Notes: generated by a model from the sequence alone, not told the origin. A DNA stretch of 64,000 bases from Nectonema munidae (GCA_030549495.1 JAUIRK010000913.1:1-64000); one strand, 5' to 3'; shown: positions 21,599 through 33,109, counted from the stretch's first letter. Numbers and translations are program-made.

Positions 21599-21699
21599 CT
21601 ATATATTTGACTTGTTGATTTAAAACTATTTCTCGCTTCATTTTTTATTTTCTCATTAAAAAGTTCCATTTCGCTGTTTTCTTCATGATTGTGAAAGAA

Positions 21700-22940
21700 A
21701 ATATCATCATAGAATGAATACCAAAATTACATACTGTAAATTATAATATGACGTAGAGACTACGAGCCGATAACGAATTTGTAGCCAAAAAGATGGAGGT
21801 CCTATCGATTTAATCGATTTTTTGACAGGTTTTATTGATTTCATAAAAAATGAACATCACCATTAAATTCTGCATACTTGAAATGAATAAAAAACTTTAA
21901 AAGAATAAAAATTTTAATTTTGACATGAGCTGTGATATTTAAATTATTTTGTCAGGTTTGACTAATATTTATAAAAAAAAAGGAATATAACCAGTAAACA
22001 CAGCCTACTTAAAAATGGGTATATGTGTGTAAAATGCCATACACGGTAAACTTCATCATCTCCCTATACTTTCTATTAAACGTAATTCTCTAATTACTGA
22101 TCCTTTCTTTTTGGGATAAATCAATTTTTTGACAGTTTTGATTAATTTTCATAAAAAAATGAATATCACCACTGAATTACGCATGCTTAAAAATGGGTAT
22201 ATATGTGTAAAAAACTTTATATTATTACTTAGATAAAAAGTTTCTTTTTTGAGATGAGCTGTCATATGTAAATCACTTTTTTAACAGGTTTGAATGATTT
22301 TTATAAAAAAAAATGAATATCACCACTGAATTCAGCATGATTGAAAATGGATTTGTAAAAAACTTTATATACTTATTTAGATTAAAAGCTTCGTTTTGAG
22401 ATGAACTCTCACATTTAGATCAATTTTTTGACAGTTTGATTGATTTTCATAAAAAATGAATATCACCATTTATTTGAAAATGGGTATACATGTGTAAAAA
22501 ACTTTATATAATTATTTAGATAAAAAGTTCCTTTTTGAAATGAGCTGTCACATTTAGATCAATTTTTTGAAAGGTTTGAATGATTTTCATAAAAAATAAA
22601 TATCACCACTGAATTCAGCATAGTTGAAAATGGGTATACATGTGTAAAAAACTTTATATAATTATTTAGATAAAAAGTTCCTTTTTGAGATGAGCTGTCA
22701 CATTTAGATCAATTTTTTGACTTTAATTGATTTTTATAAAAAATGAATATCACCACTGAATTCAGCATATTTGAAAATGGGTATACATGTGTAAAAAACT
22801 TTATATAATTATTTAAATAAAAAGTTCCTTTTTGAGATGAGCTGTCAAATATAAATCAATTTTTTGACAGGTTTGATTTTTTATAAAAAATGAATATCAC
22901 CTCTGAATTCAGCATATTTGAAAATGGGTATACATGTGTT
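21700..22940 (-). repeat. Two-array repeat element, copy D (left half, inverted)
   Basis: Reverse complement of the left array and first spacer of the element at 35611-39751. It includes the landmark now reading GATGGAGGTCCTATCGAT (about 21793) and seven or so units of ~150 bp carrying GAATATCACCACTGAATTCA and GATGAGCTGTCA. It starts abruptly at the MULE fragment and stops at about 22940 inside a unit, so both outer ends and the second array are missing. Confidence 0.8.
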
Positions 22941-23414
22941 TGTTATTCAATTTGTTTTTAAATAAGTTATTTGTAGTGATATTTAATTACAATATTTTTT
23001 TATTCGTTAAATAAAAAATTTTTTTTAAAATTCACCTCGTAAAAAAATGTCTGCACGCCGGTTTTATTCATTTACTATTTTTTGGTTTATAAAATAAATC
23101 CTTAATAAGGTAAAAATAATAATATGGTGATAGATAAGTTTTTAATGAAAAAATAAGTAAAAAAAAGTTGAAGTTTATAAATTTATATATATAAATAAAG
23201 TTTTTTTTATAGTTTAAGTTTCCTTTTGGTTTTCAAATGAAAAGTTTCGCTGTTTTTTAACCTTATTTTTTTAATGACCTTTTCATTCACAAAAAAAATA
23301 AAAAAAATTATAGTTTTTATTTTTGAGATTGTTTAACAAATAGTATTATTATTTCAAAAAGTTATAAAGGAAATTGTTTTAAGATTTAAAGGTTTTGGTG
23401 TAGACAAAGTTTTA
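22941..23414. other. No recognisable gene
   Basis: AT-rich. Nothing seen. Confidence 0.35.
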
Positions 23415-24085
23415 ATGAATCAATCTAAAAAACAGAAAATATATCATTTTCACAAGGAATGGGAAGATGATTTTTTTTTCATTATGTTCAAAGAAAAGTG
23501 TTTGTGTTTGATTTGTAAAGCAGTAGTTGCTTTTCCTAAAAGAGGTAATTTGGAAAGGCATTTTTCAAAAGTTCATAAAAAATATCAGGAGGATTTTCCA
23601 ATTAACTCCCTCTTGAGAAAAAGAAAAATAGAGTCTCTCAAAGCAGAGTTCAATGAACAAAAAATATTTTTGCTAGGCACAAAAAAAATTCAAAATCTGC
23701 CCTACTTGCTTCTTTCAAAGTAGCTCAAGTTCTGATTAAGAATAATAAATCATTCAATGATGGAGAAATAGTTAAAGAAGCTTTTATGGAAGCTGGTGAA
23801 GTTCTTTTCCAAAATATGAAAAACAAGTCCGAGATTATGACAAATATTAAAAATATGTCACTGTCAAGAAACAGAATCATTAGAAGGACCGAAGACATTG
23901 GTGATGATATCGACCGAATTTAAAAAAAAATATTGAAAAGTGTGTAGTGTTCTCTCTTCAATTGGATGAGTCAACTGATTTCGTTGGTACTGCACAGTTA
24001 TGCATATTCATCAGGATGGTTTTCGAAGATATGTCAACAAAAGAAGAACTCTTGACTATTATCGGCGCAAATCGATCGTGTTAAA
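23415..24085 (+). pseudogene. hAT transposase N-terminal fragment (BED-like finger)
   Basis: Starts MNQSKKQKIYHFHKEWEDDF. A zinc finger CLICKAVVAFPKRGNLERHF...H follows, the C-x2-C...H-x4-H pattern of BED-type fingers in hAT transposases of the GTF2I-repeat/ZMYM-neighbour group. After a frame change near 23690 it continues ASFKVAQVLIKNNKSFNDGE, KEAFMEAGEVLF, SLSRNRIIRRTEDI and LQLDESTDFVGTAQLCIFIR, which matches the catalytic-domain start of hAT proteins. It ends at about 24085; the remaining two thirds with the dimerisation domain are absent. Truncated and inactive. Confidence 0.65.
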
Positions 24086-24389
24086 TACCTTATATTTTTA
24101 GCGATAGTCAGGTTAAAAAAAAAAATTAATTTTGAACAATTTTCGAAAAAAATAGTAATTTAGGGTTATGACAAATTTTAAATTTCTTAGCCTGAGGTTC
24201 TAATTAAGGAACTTTTAACTAAAACTTATGAAAATAAATTAAAAAAAAATCCCGCTCTCCAGACATTTTTATATTTTACAATAAAATACGTGAAAATTCA
24301 AACATTCTTTATTATAAATCACAATTTTTTATATAATATGTATATGAAATAATATTTAATATAATATATAATGATTTTAAAATAGTGTT

Positions 24390-26134
24390 TTAGATTTGTG
24401 CATTGGTGTTAAAAAAATTAGTGTTAAGATATTTGTCTGTTTTGCAAATTGGAAAAAGTTCTTCCATTATCTTTACAGCACGCTCGACTATCATGTTAGA
24501 CCGATGCACATCAAGCACTGATGGTTCTCTTTTCCAGTGAGTAGACAAGCATTTCACAGCTTTAGAACAGTTAACTTTGGATATTGCTAACAAAAGGTCT
24601 TCATAATCAGTTTCCAAATAGTGTTGCTTAGAAAAACAAACCTGTAACCATGTAGTTGAAATGAAATCACAAATTACCGTTAATTGTTCCCGCCAGCTTG
24701 GAAAGGAAAAATGCAATAAGTGCAAAGATACCTCGTGAATTCCACCTAGCATTATGAAGGGATGATAGTTTATACCACTTAATGAGAGGACATTTTTTAT
24801 TTGCCTTGTAAAACTTGTATGCTTCAGAAAGCTCAAAGAGAAATTTAAAATCATCTCTCCATCTAACGTTTTTATACTTTGGAATCACTTCTGGGCCAAT
24901 ATATTTACTTTGCAAATCATTATAATGCTTTAAAATCTCATTGATAAAGTCGTAGTTTATGTCAGGTGACTGTGACTGTATAAGAAAAAAAAGTTTAACA
25001 CATATCGTAAAACAAGATAAAGAATTGATGCTGGCAGCCAATATATTGAGGTTCGTTGAATCCTTTCTCTCTAAATGTTTTTTGAAACCTGCAGACAACA
25101 CCATTTTTACAACCAGTATTGACGGCAGTTGTGTCGGACATTTGAATACTGTTCCATGCATTGTACTCATCAATGAGGTTATGTAGGGGTTTATAAATAT
25201 CTTTAGAGCTTCCAATTAAACAAATCAAAATACCAAGTCGTAATTCTCTTTTGCTATTAGTCGGGCAAACAACTTGGTACTCTTTTTTTTCAATTTGTTT
25301 ACCATTGAAGTGCAAACAAAATTTCTCTTCAGAGATCAGTTCCATGAGGCGGTTTCTAATATTTTTTCCATTGTTGATTGATCTACGCTAGACTCCGGAT
25401 TGAGATGGTGTTGGTACACTAAATCTATCTTTAGCTAGACTTTTAAGTACATTTGAATATTTTCTAGTTGAAAGAGAGTCTTGAGACACTAGTTTTGCAG
25501 CAGACGCTGTTGAGTGGCGTCTAAAAGAGTTTTCTGGAAGAATGTTAAAATTGTACTCACTATTGCTGCTTTCTTCCTCACTACCACTGGATTCCGAAGT
25601 AACGGCATGAATTGTTGTAGATATTGATGTACGTTTAACTCTTTTTGATGTATGGATTGTAGACATTGGAGCCACTTTGAGAGTTAAATATCCCAACTTG
25701 CCTTTTAATTCAATTTGTTTTTGGTACAGTTCTTTATCCTGACTACAAAGCCAATCCCCATTTGTTTTTGTAATATCGAACAGAGAAGAAAGATTGTCTT
25801 CAAATTCTACTATTGGCCGCTTTCTATATTTTTCAAAAGAAGTAATAAGTTTGTTTACTTTTGCAGAGACTTGTTGTTTAGAAAGAACAGGAAAATTCAA
25901 CTTCTCCCAAATCTTCAACAGTTCTAAAGATATTTTTCAGTCTGCCATGGCGTCGTTTCATTTCATCATAAATTCCCAAAAATCTTCCAATTATATCCTT
26001 GTTAGAAGACATTCTACTTACTGTTTCAATTATGTCTTGTTTTAGCTCAGGTATATAGAAGGACGACGATTTGTACTTGATTTTAATTTTTTTGCCCACT
26101 TATCTCCAGTCTTTTCCACTGTAAATTTTGACAT
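24390..26134 (-). pseudogene. Unclassified transposase-like gene (DTTAVNTG / IGCQH family)
   Basis: Minus strand from ATG at 26134: MSKFTVEKTGDKWAKKIKIK. An N-terminal helical region (IIGRFLGIYDEMKRRHG) is followed by a Ser-rich linker with a SSGSEEESSNSE patch. The core carries LHFNGKQIEKKEYQVVC, MSDTTAVNTGCKNGVV and FNEPQYIGCQHQF. A C-terminal region follows, with VRWRDDFKFLFELSEAYKFY, LHNARWNSRGI and VHRSNMIVERAVKIMEELF. The D-T-T-x-x-N-T-G and C-Q-H motifs recur in a repetitive animal protein family that I take to be a DNA-transposon DDE family, but I cannot assign it to a named superfamily. About four frame changes split it. It lies directly behind the hAT fragment in the opposite direction, and no TIRs were identified. 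Confidence 0.5.
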
Positions 26135-26269
26135 TTTCGTTTGCGAGACATTTTTCAATATTGCGTACTATTTAATGAGCTAAGCTTCGCAGCTTGAATA
26201 AAAAAGTCTAAAAATAAATTTTATTATAATGCAACTAGGATAAGCCTGTTTGTCTCTCGCTTCGCTCGA

Positions 26270-26515
26270 GACGTAGGATTCTAGGTAAAGATCATTGGTA
26301 GTGATTCTAGGTCCAGTTAAAGATCATTGGTACCGTTAATCTAGGTCCTTCTGATTCTAGGTCCTGTGAAAGATCCTTGGTACCACTGTAATTCTAGGTC
26401 ATATTAAAGATCATTGGTACCCTCATGATTCTAGGTCCTCTTAAAGATCATTCTTACCCTCGTGATTCTAGGTCCCGTTAAAGATAATTTGCACCTCTGT
26501 TATTCTAAGTCTGCA
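26270..26515 (+). repeat. Minisatellite, ~40-45 bp unit (GATTCTAGGTCC...)
   Basis: About six imperfect units of GATTCTAGGTCC, a variable dinucleotide pair, then TTAAAGATCATTGGTACC. The array is headed by TTCGCTCGAGACGTAG. The same head plus one unit recurs at 53161-53232 and 53527-53576, each time after a CTCGA.AC sequence, so this is a dispersed family, not a one-off tandem duplication. Confidence 0.75.
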
Positions 26516-27113
26516 TCTTATTATTATTTATCTAGTGTCTGCATATTAAATTCTATTGAAAATGAAAGCAGAAAATCAGTCTACAAAAATCTAGTTCTCA
26601 AAGGGTTAACGTTGAACAATATGTGTTTGCGACATCAGAAGACTTAATATGTGATATTAAAAAGGGGGCATCAAGACAATATTTCTAAAAGCCATGGAAA
26701 ATTTATTTCTATAGTTAAAATAACTCATAATCTTTTTAGTGATAATAATCATCGTATATTTAACAGGTGAAACATTCTAAAATAGACACCCTTTTTTACA
26801 AGTTCCTCGAATAAGCTATATATATATCTTTTTTTGAAATGATAAATGCAATGGCTAAGTGCAGCGCGTGTGTAGCACAAGTGCCGCACGAGTGAATGAT
26901 AATTTCGCCACTTCTCAAAAGTTCAAACGCAAATTATGCCATTCTATCACATTACTATTGATTTTTTTAATGATGCAAACAAATTTTGCCACTATGACAC
27001 TGGGTATTATTTCACTATAATTTTGGGTAATTTAGTCTCTATTTTAGAACTTTATTTGGATATTATTAATTAACAGACATACAGTGAGAATCGTTAAATT
27101 ATGTGTTTTTTAG
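26516..27113. other. No recognisable gene; possible 5' intron of the cysteine-module gene
   Basis: AT-rich. The open frame at 26462-26647 overlaps the minisatellite and is not credible as coding. Confidence 0.35.
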
Positions 27114-27194
27114 AGTCAAGCTGGTGTAACAATTATACTGAAGAATATTGCGAAATAAAATATTTCAAAGTCAATTGTCCAGTTACTTGTCAAA
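27114..27194 (+). CDS. Host exon: four-cysteine, ShKT-like module
   Basis: An 81-nt exon between TTTTTTAG and GTAAGTG. It encodes SSWCNNYTEEYCEIKYFKVN then CPVTCQ: the pattern C-x7-C-x8-C-x3-C. Both ends are in phase 1 (symmetric), as is usual for shuffled extracellular modules. The end CPVTC resembles the CPKSC of ShKT domains, with the last cysteine of the motif possibly supplied by the next exon. Such domains are disulphide-stabilised and secreted, often fused to metalloproteases. No signal peptide exon was identified. The assignment to ShKT is by cysteine pattern only. Confidence 0.5.
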
Positions 27195-28129
27195 GTAAGT
27201 GTTTATGTCAATATAATATTTTTATAAAAAATATCTCAAAATATAAGGCAAATGGTACTAAATTATCCAATTTTTTGCTAATTAAAAAATTTTTATAACA
27301 AAGAATTACAAATGGGTCCACTAAATCTGTGTGTTATAATAGGAAAAAATATTAAATGTTTAAGTAAGCAAGCTTAAGTGAATCATCGTTTTTGGAAACT
27401 ATATGGGAAAACTTAAGATAAATATTTATTCAAAAATATATATACGTAAAAATTTCAGATCTGTGATATGATACGAGTAAATATATCATATTGGTATAAA
27501 ATTATATACGTGTGTACATTTTTTTTCTATACCGCCGTATTCAAAGGTTTTTCAATTTACACATGTAGTTTTTAATTTATTATTTTTCTAGCTTTGTTTT
27601 TGATAATTAATACAAATGTTATTGACTTTGATTGAAGTTGAAATTTTCAGGATATAAAATTAATATTCATTTAATGTGTTTCCTTTGATTCTTATAGAAG
27701 TGTTATTACTTCTTATCAAACAATTTTTCTTTACCATTTTTAAAAACTTGTTAAGCATTAAAACAGATTTAAAAGTAGTATATTTTGATTATTTATATTA
27801 TTTTTATTATTATTATTATCCATGACCGAGTTTACATCTCAATTTGTCATTATATTTTCAATCCCACTTGAAAACTTTTCAAATATCCTAGCTAAAAAAC
27901 AATAAATAATTAAATGTTAAAATTCTCTAAAATCTCTCTATTATTATATAAAAAAATTAATAACATTTCTCTTAAAATGTTAGGTATTACAGTTTAGTAA
28001 CTAAATTATTATGTACACTGAAACTATCTAAACTGAAACGGGAATAATAAAAACACTTTCATGGATATAAAAGATTGAAGTCCATTTAAGTTAAGTTTAG
28101 ATTTTAATAATAAAAAAAAATTACATCGT

Positions 28130-28525
28130 AATTAACCTCTTTCGATATTGTCCATTGAATGAACGCGTTACTATTTGATAAAGTGATTGAATGAGAGATG
28201 GTTACTTGGCAGAAATTTGAGTGTGATGTGAGAAAGGTCAGATTTTGGCGGTTTGTGAGAATCGAGTGGACCATAAAGGGTAATTTCATCTCAATATTAT
28301 GCTACTTTAAAAAATATGTGAAGGGTTGAGAGGTCACAATGATTTTTTAATGTACTTGTACTCGACTGGCAATCTGTTAATTTTTACACCTATCATGCAT
28401 TTGGGTTTTCTCGACTTTTCTATTACTATCGGTGTTAGCTTTTCACATGTTGCGCTGTATGCAAGCACTGTGGTCGGCCGCTCTTTTGAATCTTTCGGTC
28501 GGTATAACTGCTGGATTTAGTTGAA
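28130..28525 (-). pseudogene. pogo/Tigger-type DDE transposase fragment
   Basis: The minus strand reads KDSKERPTTVLAYSATCEKL, TPIVIEKSRKPKCM and LPVEYKYIKKSLW. Then, across stops, PKSDLSHITLKFLPSNHLS appears. These match the 'SKeRlTvL...NatG...PlviGKs.kPRc' and 'i.l.fLPpNttS' blocks of the Tc1/mariner-pogo (Tigger, jerky, CENP-B-like) endonuclease. Traces of the upstream part (about 28650-29030, for example ISMPSIQTEYSKLL) may extend it. Heavily decayed. It lies in the intron between two host exons of opposite strand. Confidence 0.6.
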
Positions 28526-29482
28526 ATAGTTTTTCAGAAAGGGGCAAACATAAGTGGTCTAGTCATAGATAAAAGTATTTTGTCTCTCTTAAGTTTAGAG
28601 GGAATTCTTTCAACTAGTCTTTATAGTTTTTTGTCCATTACACCCTTTTCTCCTCAAAGCGAGTAGGTGTTACAAGAAGTTCCAAAACGAGAGCTATTTG
28701 AGCGAGGAATTAAATATTCACCGTCGAGCAATTTGCTGTATTCGGTTTGTATACTTGGCATTGATATGGGAAATTTTTGTCTGAGGCTCGAGAGAAAGAA
28801 TTATAGATCATAAGTTGGTTTAACTAATCAAATTTCCCATTTGTTTCAACACGTTTCTTCAGTTTTCCTGTCGATATGTGTCTCCTTTTTTCTGCTTATC
28901 GCATTGCATACTAAACTAATACCAACGCCATTCTCTTCTCAATTTTTTTCCATACGAATAGGAAAGTTTCTTGATTCATTAACAAATTTAATTTTTAATG
29001 CAAATATAATTCGCGTCTGGCACGTTTATGTGTAGGTTGAGACATGAGGATAAAAAATTGATAAAAAAATAAATCACATTAAGCTTTATACCTGTGTAAA
29101 GCAATTTGTATCATAATTCAAAAATATGTCATATAGTAATTCAAAAATCGCCATGTCTAACAATATTTTTACTTGTTTTCGGCAAACCCTAAAACATTTA
29201 AAATAAAAAAATAAACCTAAAATACCATAAAATAGGGAAAATCATCTATCAACTTACTTATTAAACATTGTAATTTCTAATGATTAATTTTTTAAGTTTC
29301 AATGTTATAATTTTTACCAAAAAGTCTGTAATTTTATACTAAAGCTTCATTAAATTTTTTAAATAAACTACAAAATATTAAAGTATTTTAGATATTTATA
29401 TAATTAAAACAAAAAAGTTAACAATAATTCAAACCTAGATTAACTGTTGAATTTTAATAAAAATGGGTTGACTTTTTTTAAG

Positions 29483-29557
29483 ATTTTTGCCAAAAACAAA
29501 TTGAAAGATGTATCTTCTATCCAAGGTTTTATACAACTTGTGAAGAAGAATGTGAAG
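29483..29557 (+). CDS. Host exon: second four-cysteine, ShKT-like module
   Basis: A 75-nt exon between TTTTTTTAAG and GTATATG, again phase 1 at both ends. Joined in phase to the exon at 27114 it reads NFCQKQIERCIFYPRFYTTC then EEECE: the pattern C-x6-C-x9-C-x3-C, nearly the same as the first module. Two symmetric exons with matching cysteine spacing, 2.3 kb apart on the same strand, strongly suggest one host gene with repeated modules. The next possible exon follows after a 55-nt intron. Confidence 0.5.
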
Positions 29558-29612
29558 GTATATGACATAAGTTTATCCCTTTATCTTTAATCTGTTTTCT
29601 ATTTTTTTTTAG

Positions 29613-29690
29613 AATATTATGAAGGTCATTTCGCTAAATTTAAAATTGAATTATTTTATATATTTCTAATAAATTTAGATAAAAAAGAAA
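29613..29690 (+). CDS. Possible further exon of the cysteine-module gene
   Basis: After a 55-nt intron (29558-29612, GT..TTTTTTTTTAG) the phase-1 frame stays open: EYYEGHFAKFKIELFYIFLI and beyond. A GTAAAATA donor at 29691 would again give a symmetric phase-1 exon of 78 nt. There are no cysteines, so it is not another module. If unspliced, the frame stays open to about 29770. Support is phase and intron length only. Confidence 0.25.
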
Positions 29691-29794
29691 GTAAAATATT
29701 AGTCCGATTTTTTATTTGTTTGTTTGTTTGTTTTAACAGAGCAAATAGAGAGAAATTTTGTATTATGTGAGAAAAATAACATCAATTAAAAAAT

Positions 29795-29930
29795 CTTTGT
29801 TAACGTCCTTTGTTCCCGTATCCACAGGGTAGGACGTGCCTTCCATACACAAATTTGTGTGACTTTTGCTGGAGACTGTTAAATTTCTTGACCGGATGCC
29901 CTTTCTGACGTCAACCGGATGGCATCAGGT
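29795..29930 (-). repeat. LINE/SINE 3'-tail relic (CCGGATGCCC block)
   Basis: ACCGGATGCCCTTTCTGACG here is the reverse complement of the block GCGTCAGGAAGGGCATCCGG at 54785. This block is a recurrent tail of RTE-like LINEs and dependent SINEs in many animals (general knowledge). Only the tail is present. Confidence 0.5.
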
Positions 29931-31084
29931 TAAACAATAAGAAATTCTTTTACGGTTACATTGGAAATTAAGTCCGAGAACATTGGAATGAAATTACTTG
30001 TGTCTAACCAAAATGCCACTATTTTTGAAGAGGTTTGAAGGAATTAGTAGTTTTACTATGAAACTGCAGTTGTTTATTTATCAATTAAAGAGATGTCATA
30101 TATCTAATTTTGTTTTTTTTCACAAAATTACTGTAAAGTTTTTTGAATCATTTTCCTATCACATTTTTGGACTTTAGAACGTATATTAAAAGTTGAGCTT
30201 TTGTTCAGCAATACTCGTGTTTTAAGCCCTTAGGAATTGTCTATTATGTATCAAATAAGACTTATTAAACTGAAAAGCATTTAACGGAGAAAATGGTTTG
30301 CCAGAGTTTTATAAAAATGTAAGATCATTTGGGGATTTTCTGAAATTTGTGAGTTGTCGAAAAAGATATCTATGTGTTCAAGGATATAATCGTGCAAGCA
30401 ATTTTTTCTTGCATGAAAAATATCAAAAGTATCGAAACAAACAAATAAACTGGCGAACATTTCTGCAAAATTCTGCACATAAAAAATTCAAACATTGATA
30501 GAGAAATGAGTGTAATATTCAAAGTAAAGCAAATGCTAATGAAATAGCTTTTTTTCGTGACTTGATGACACTTTGCGTGTGGAAATTTTGCCTACGGACA
30601 GTTTGCCTAAAGAGCAGTAAATTTTTTTAACTCCTTTAAAAAATTTTTCACTCGTTCAATAACTAATTAAAATCTAACTATAAACTAACTAACAAAAACA
30701 AAAAAACGAACCCACAAAAAATTAAGAAACTAACTAAAAATAAATGATATTTTTTCAAAATAAACCTTTATAGATTTATTTTTAAAGAAAAATTTTGATT
30801 AAATTTTTTTTTAAAATATTATTTATTTAGTTATAAAAAATATTTATATTAAAAAAATTAAAAATAAACCGGCGTATAAGTCAACCCCCGCCCTCACCAA
30901 TTTAAGAAAAAATATGGATTTCAATGATGTCCGTTGTATAAGTTCATCCTACTTTAAAATTATGCAGTAAAGCGTAAAAAATAAATTAAAAAAATTTTAA
31001 ATCAGACGTTTTATAACTTTTTGGATTGGAATAAAAAAAAATTTACAAATTAAATTTTTTTTTATTTACAACAAATACATTTAC
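29931..31084. other. No recognisable gene
   Basis: AT-rich. Open frames at 30281-30498 exist on both strands and show no family. CCGGCGTATAAGTCAACCCC at about 30870 looks like a terminus of a pogo/Tigger element and may be the end of the fragment that follows. Confidence 0.35.
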
Positions 31085-31670
31085 CAATGTAAGTTGATTA
31101 CCATCATTCGTTGAATTCTTCGCTGTAACTGTCATCAAATAGTTTCTGCCACTCTTCCCCTATCATTTCATCATCGTAAAAATGATCGTTTTGATTACTT
31201 ACATTTTGCTCGGAACTCATATAATCTCTTTCCCAAATAAAATCTTTCCCTGTTCCAAATATAAAGCATTAGAAATACCGCATTTTTTAAAAATGGGTTC
31301 CACCGTTGCCAACTTGATTCCATGCCATGATTACATTACCCGTTGGCAAATAGTTTAAAGAGGTTCTGCTCTAATAATTTTAGACTTAGTGTTTTCTCTC
31401 TTTCAATCATCCACGTCGACCAATTTCTGACGAATTTAATCTTTAAATGGTTTATTCAATGAAAGATCGAATGGTTGAAAAACAGTTGTAAGACCTCATA
31501 GTATAACAGCAAGGTCTATGTTGCTTTTTTTGTATAAAACAAAATCCCGCGTATATTTCTCCAAACTCTTTCAATCCAAACTTGCGCTCCTTCTTCATCC
31601 ATCCATCTTTTTGGGTGGGAGTGAAGTACAAGATCAGGAAACTTTCCTTACGCTATTGTTTTTCGCTTTA
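31085..31670 (-). pseudogene. Second pogo/Tigger transposase fragment (C-terminal part)
   Basis: The minus strand reads, across frames, HPKRWMDEEGAQVWIERVWR, then SIFH...INHLKIKFVRNWSTWM, EKKTLSLKLLEQN and finally EEWQKLFDDSYSEEFNE. The blocks match the 'HPKsWMdE..m..W...v' and 'QPLDv.inkpFK...r..W..Wm' regions of pogo-type transposases and the usual acidic C-terminus. It is a different family from the fragment at 28.1-28.5 kb. A TATAAGTCAACC terminus-like sequence lies 200 bp beyond its 3' end. Confidence 0.6.
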
Positions 31671-31802
31671 AAATTATCATAGGTTTTAGGCGTGCACTAT
31701 CATTCCAAACATGATAAAACCACTCTAAAGCGAGTTTTTCCATAATTAGTAGTTTTTAATAGGAATGTCATTTCACCCTTTTGTGAGACTGTTGTGTTAC
31801 TT

Positions 31803-32120
31803 ATCTAATATATAATAATTTCAAGCGAATCATATATATCAGAGGTCTGGCAAGACCTCCGGGGAGAAAACTTGCCAGCCTTATTATATATTTAAATGTG
31901 TAAATCGTAAAATGCTTAAAAAATATACTTAAAATAAAAATTTTCAAAAAATATTTTACATACATATTGAAAGCCACATTTCAAAAATTCTACCTAAAAG
32001 TTCAAAAAATTTAACTTTGAAATTGCAGTTTTATTTCATAAAAACTATATGATTGGTTGAAATGTTTATGTAATCTATAATATAATAATTTCAAGCGAAT
32101 CATATATATATATATTTATA
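31803..32120. repeat. Direct duplication flanking a hairpin
   Basis: ATAATAATTTCAAGCGAATC occurs at about 31811 and again at about 32083, each followed by ATATATAT. The 240 bp between carry a perfect 8-bp hairpin, CTGGCAAG...CTTGCCAG, at 31848-31879. This could be a tandem duplication or a small insertion with duplicated target. No gene. Confidence 0.4.
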
Positions 32121-32221
32121 TATTTCACCGAACCGATTTTCTTTTACTTTTTCCATTCAAAGTCAAATTACTTTTAGATTAAAAAAGATTTTTGCAAGCT
32201 ATAAAATGTTAACCTGCCTCA

Positions 32222-33109
32222 TTTCACATCCTAAATGTAAAAAATGAGTTCAGAAATGAAAACAGCATAATTGATTTGGTATAAAAACATATATTTCAAG
32301 AGAATATTTTTGGAGACAATTTTCAGAAGTAAACCGCAAATTTGATTAATACTTATAGGTATTTTTAAATCCTAAATGTAAAAAATGAGTTTAAAAATGA
32401 AAACAGCATGATCGATTTGGTATAAAAACAAATATTTCATGTAAAATTGAGAGAATATTTTTGGAGATAGCTTTTAGAAGTAAACAGCAAATTTTGACTG
32501 ATATTTTAAAATCTCTTAATGTGAAAAATGAGTTCAGAAATGAAAACAGCATGGTTGATTTGGTATAAAACATATATTTAATTGTAAAATTTGAATGAAT
32601 GTTTTTGGAGACAATTTTTAGAAGTAAACCGCAAATTTGATTGACACTTATAGGTATTTTAAGATCCTAAATGTAAAAAATGAGTTCAGAAATGAAAACA
32701 GCATGACCGATTTAGTATAAAAACATATTTTATGTAAAATTTGAAGGTATATTTTATTAGATATATTTTTGATCAATCAAAATTTTGATTGACATTTTCT
32801 AAAAAGTAGCCATGATTATTGAAAAAATTAAATATATAAAGTGTTATGCGTTCCAAACTGTATATAATTATAAATTTTCAGGGTATTATATAATATAGAT
32901 CCTAAGTTATAAGGTTAAGTACAGATAATGTCAAAATTTTGCTGAAAAATTTTAATTTTTGATTTTGACTGACAGTTTTGGACATGAATGGGACATTCAA
33001 CTACCATGAATATGGTTTCAAAAGATGCAGCTAGCGATTTTAGGAAAAGTCACAAAATTTGAAGGGATATGATTCAGCCAATTTTCTACAATTAATTTCA
33101 CTAATAGGG
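32222..33109 (+). repeat. Two-array repeat element, copy C (right end only)
   Basis: Matches the second array and right end of copy A (about 38650-39751), with four ~150-bp units carrying AAAAATGAGTTCAGAAATGA and the conserved stretch ATGCAGCTAGCGATTTTAGG. It ends CACTAATAGGG at 33109, followed by TTAA at 33110-33113. It has inserted into a LINE ORF2: the LINE reading resumes immediately after the TTAA. The GC-rich part of the right tip and everything left of 32222 are missing. Confidence 0.8.

Larger units (their letters stand above)
21099..21690 (-). pseudogene. 3' part of a MULE-type transposase with two short introns (MULE copy 3)
   Basis: Minus strand. Exon a (about 21690-21599) reads ENSEMELFNEKIKNEARNSF to QIYR. 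Exon b (21536-21411) reads VKNGRIFIYFENTWFKIFPY, then RTNNHCEGFHNS. Exon c (21360-21099) reads LRLHFKNDKTTIWEVIDFF and ends in a Lys/Glu-rich tail. The NN..EGFHN motif followed by a 'W.vi..f..E' helix is the C-terminal hallmark of MULE-type transposases. The exons join in frame across introns of 62 nt (21598-21537) and 50 nt (21410-21361), each with GT..AG ends on the minus strand. The 5' part with the DDE core is missing; at 21700 the sequence changes abruptly into the repeat element. It could equally be the tail of a host gene derived from a MULE. Confidence 0.55.

Noticed and set aside
30281-30498. Open frames of 65-66 codons on both strands
   Set aside because: Mirror-image frames of similar length are a sign of chance; no motif seen.
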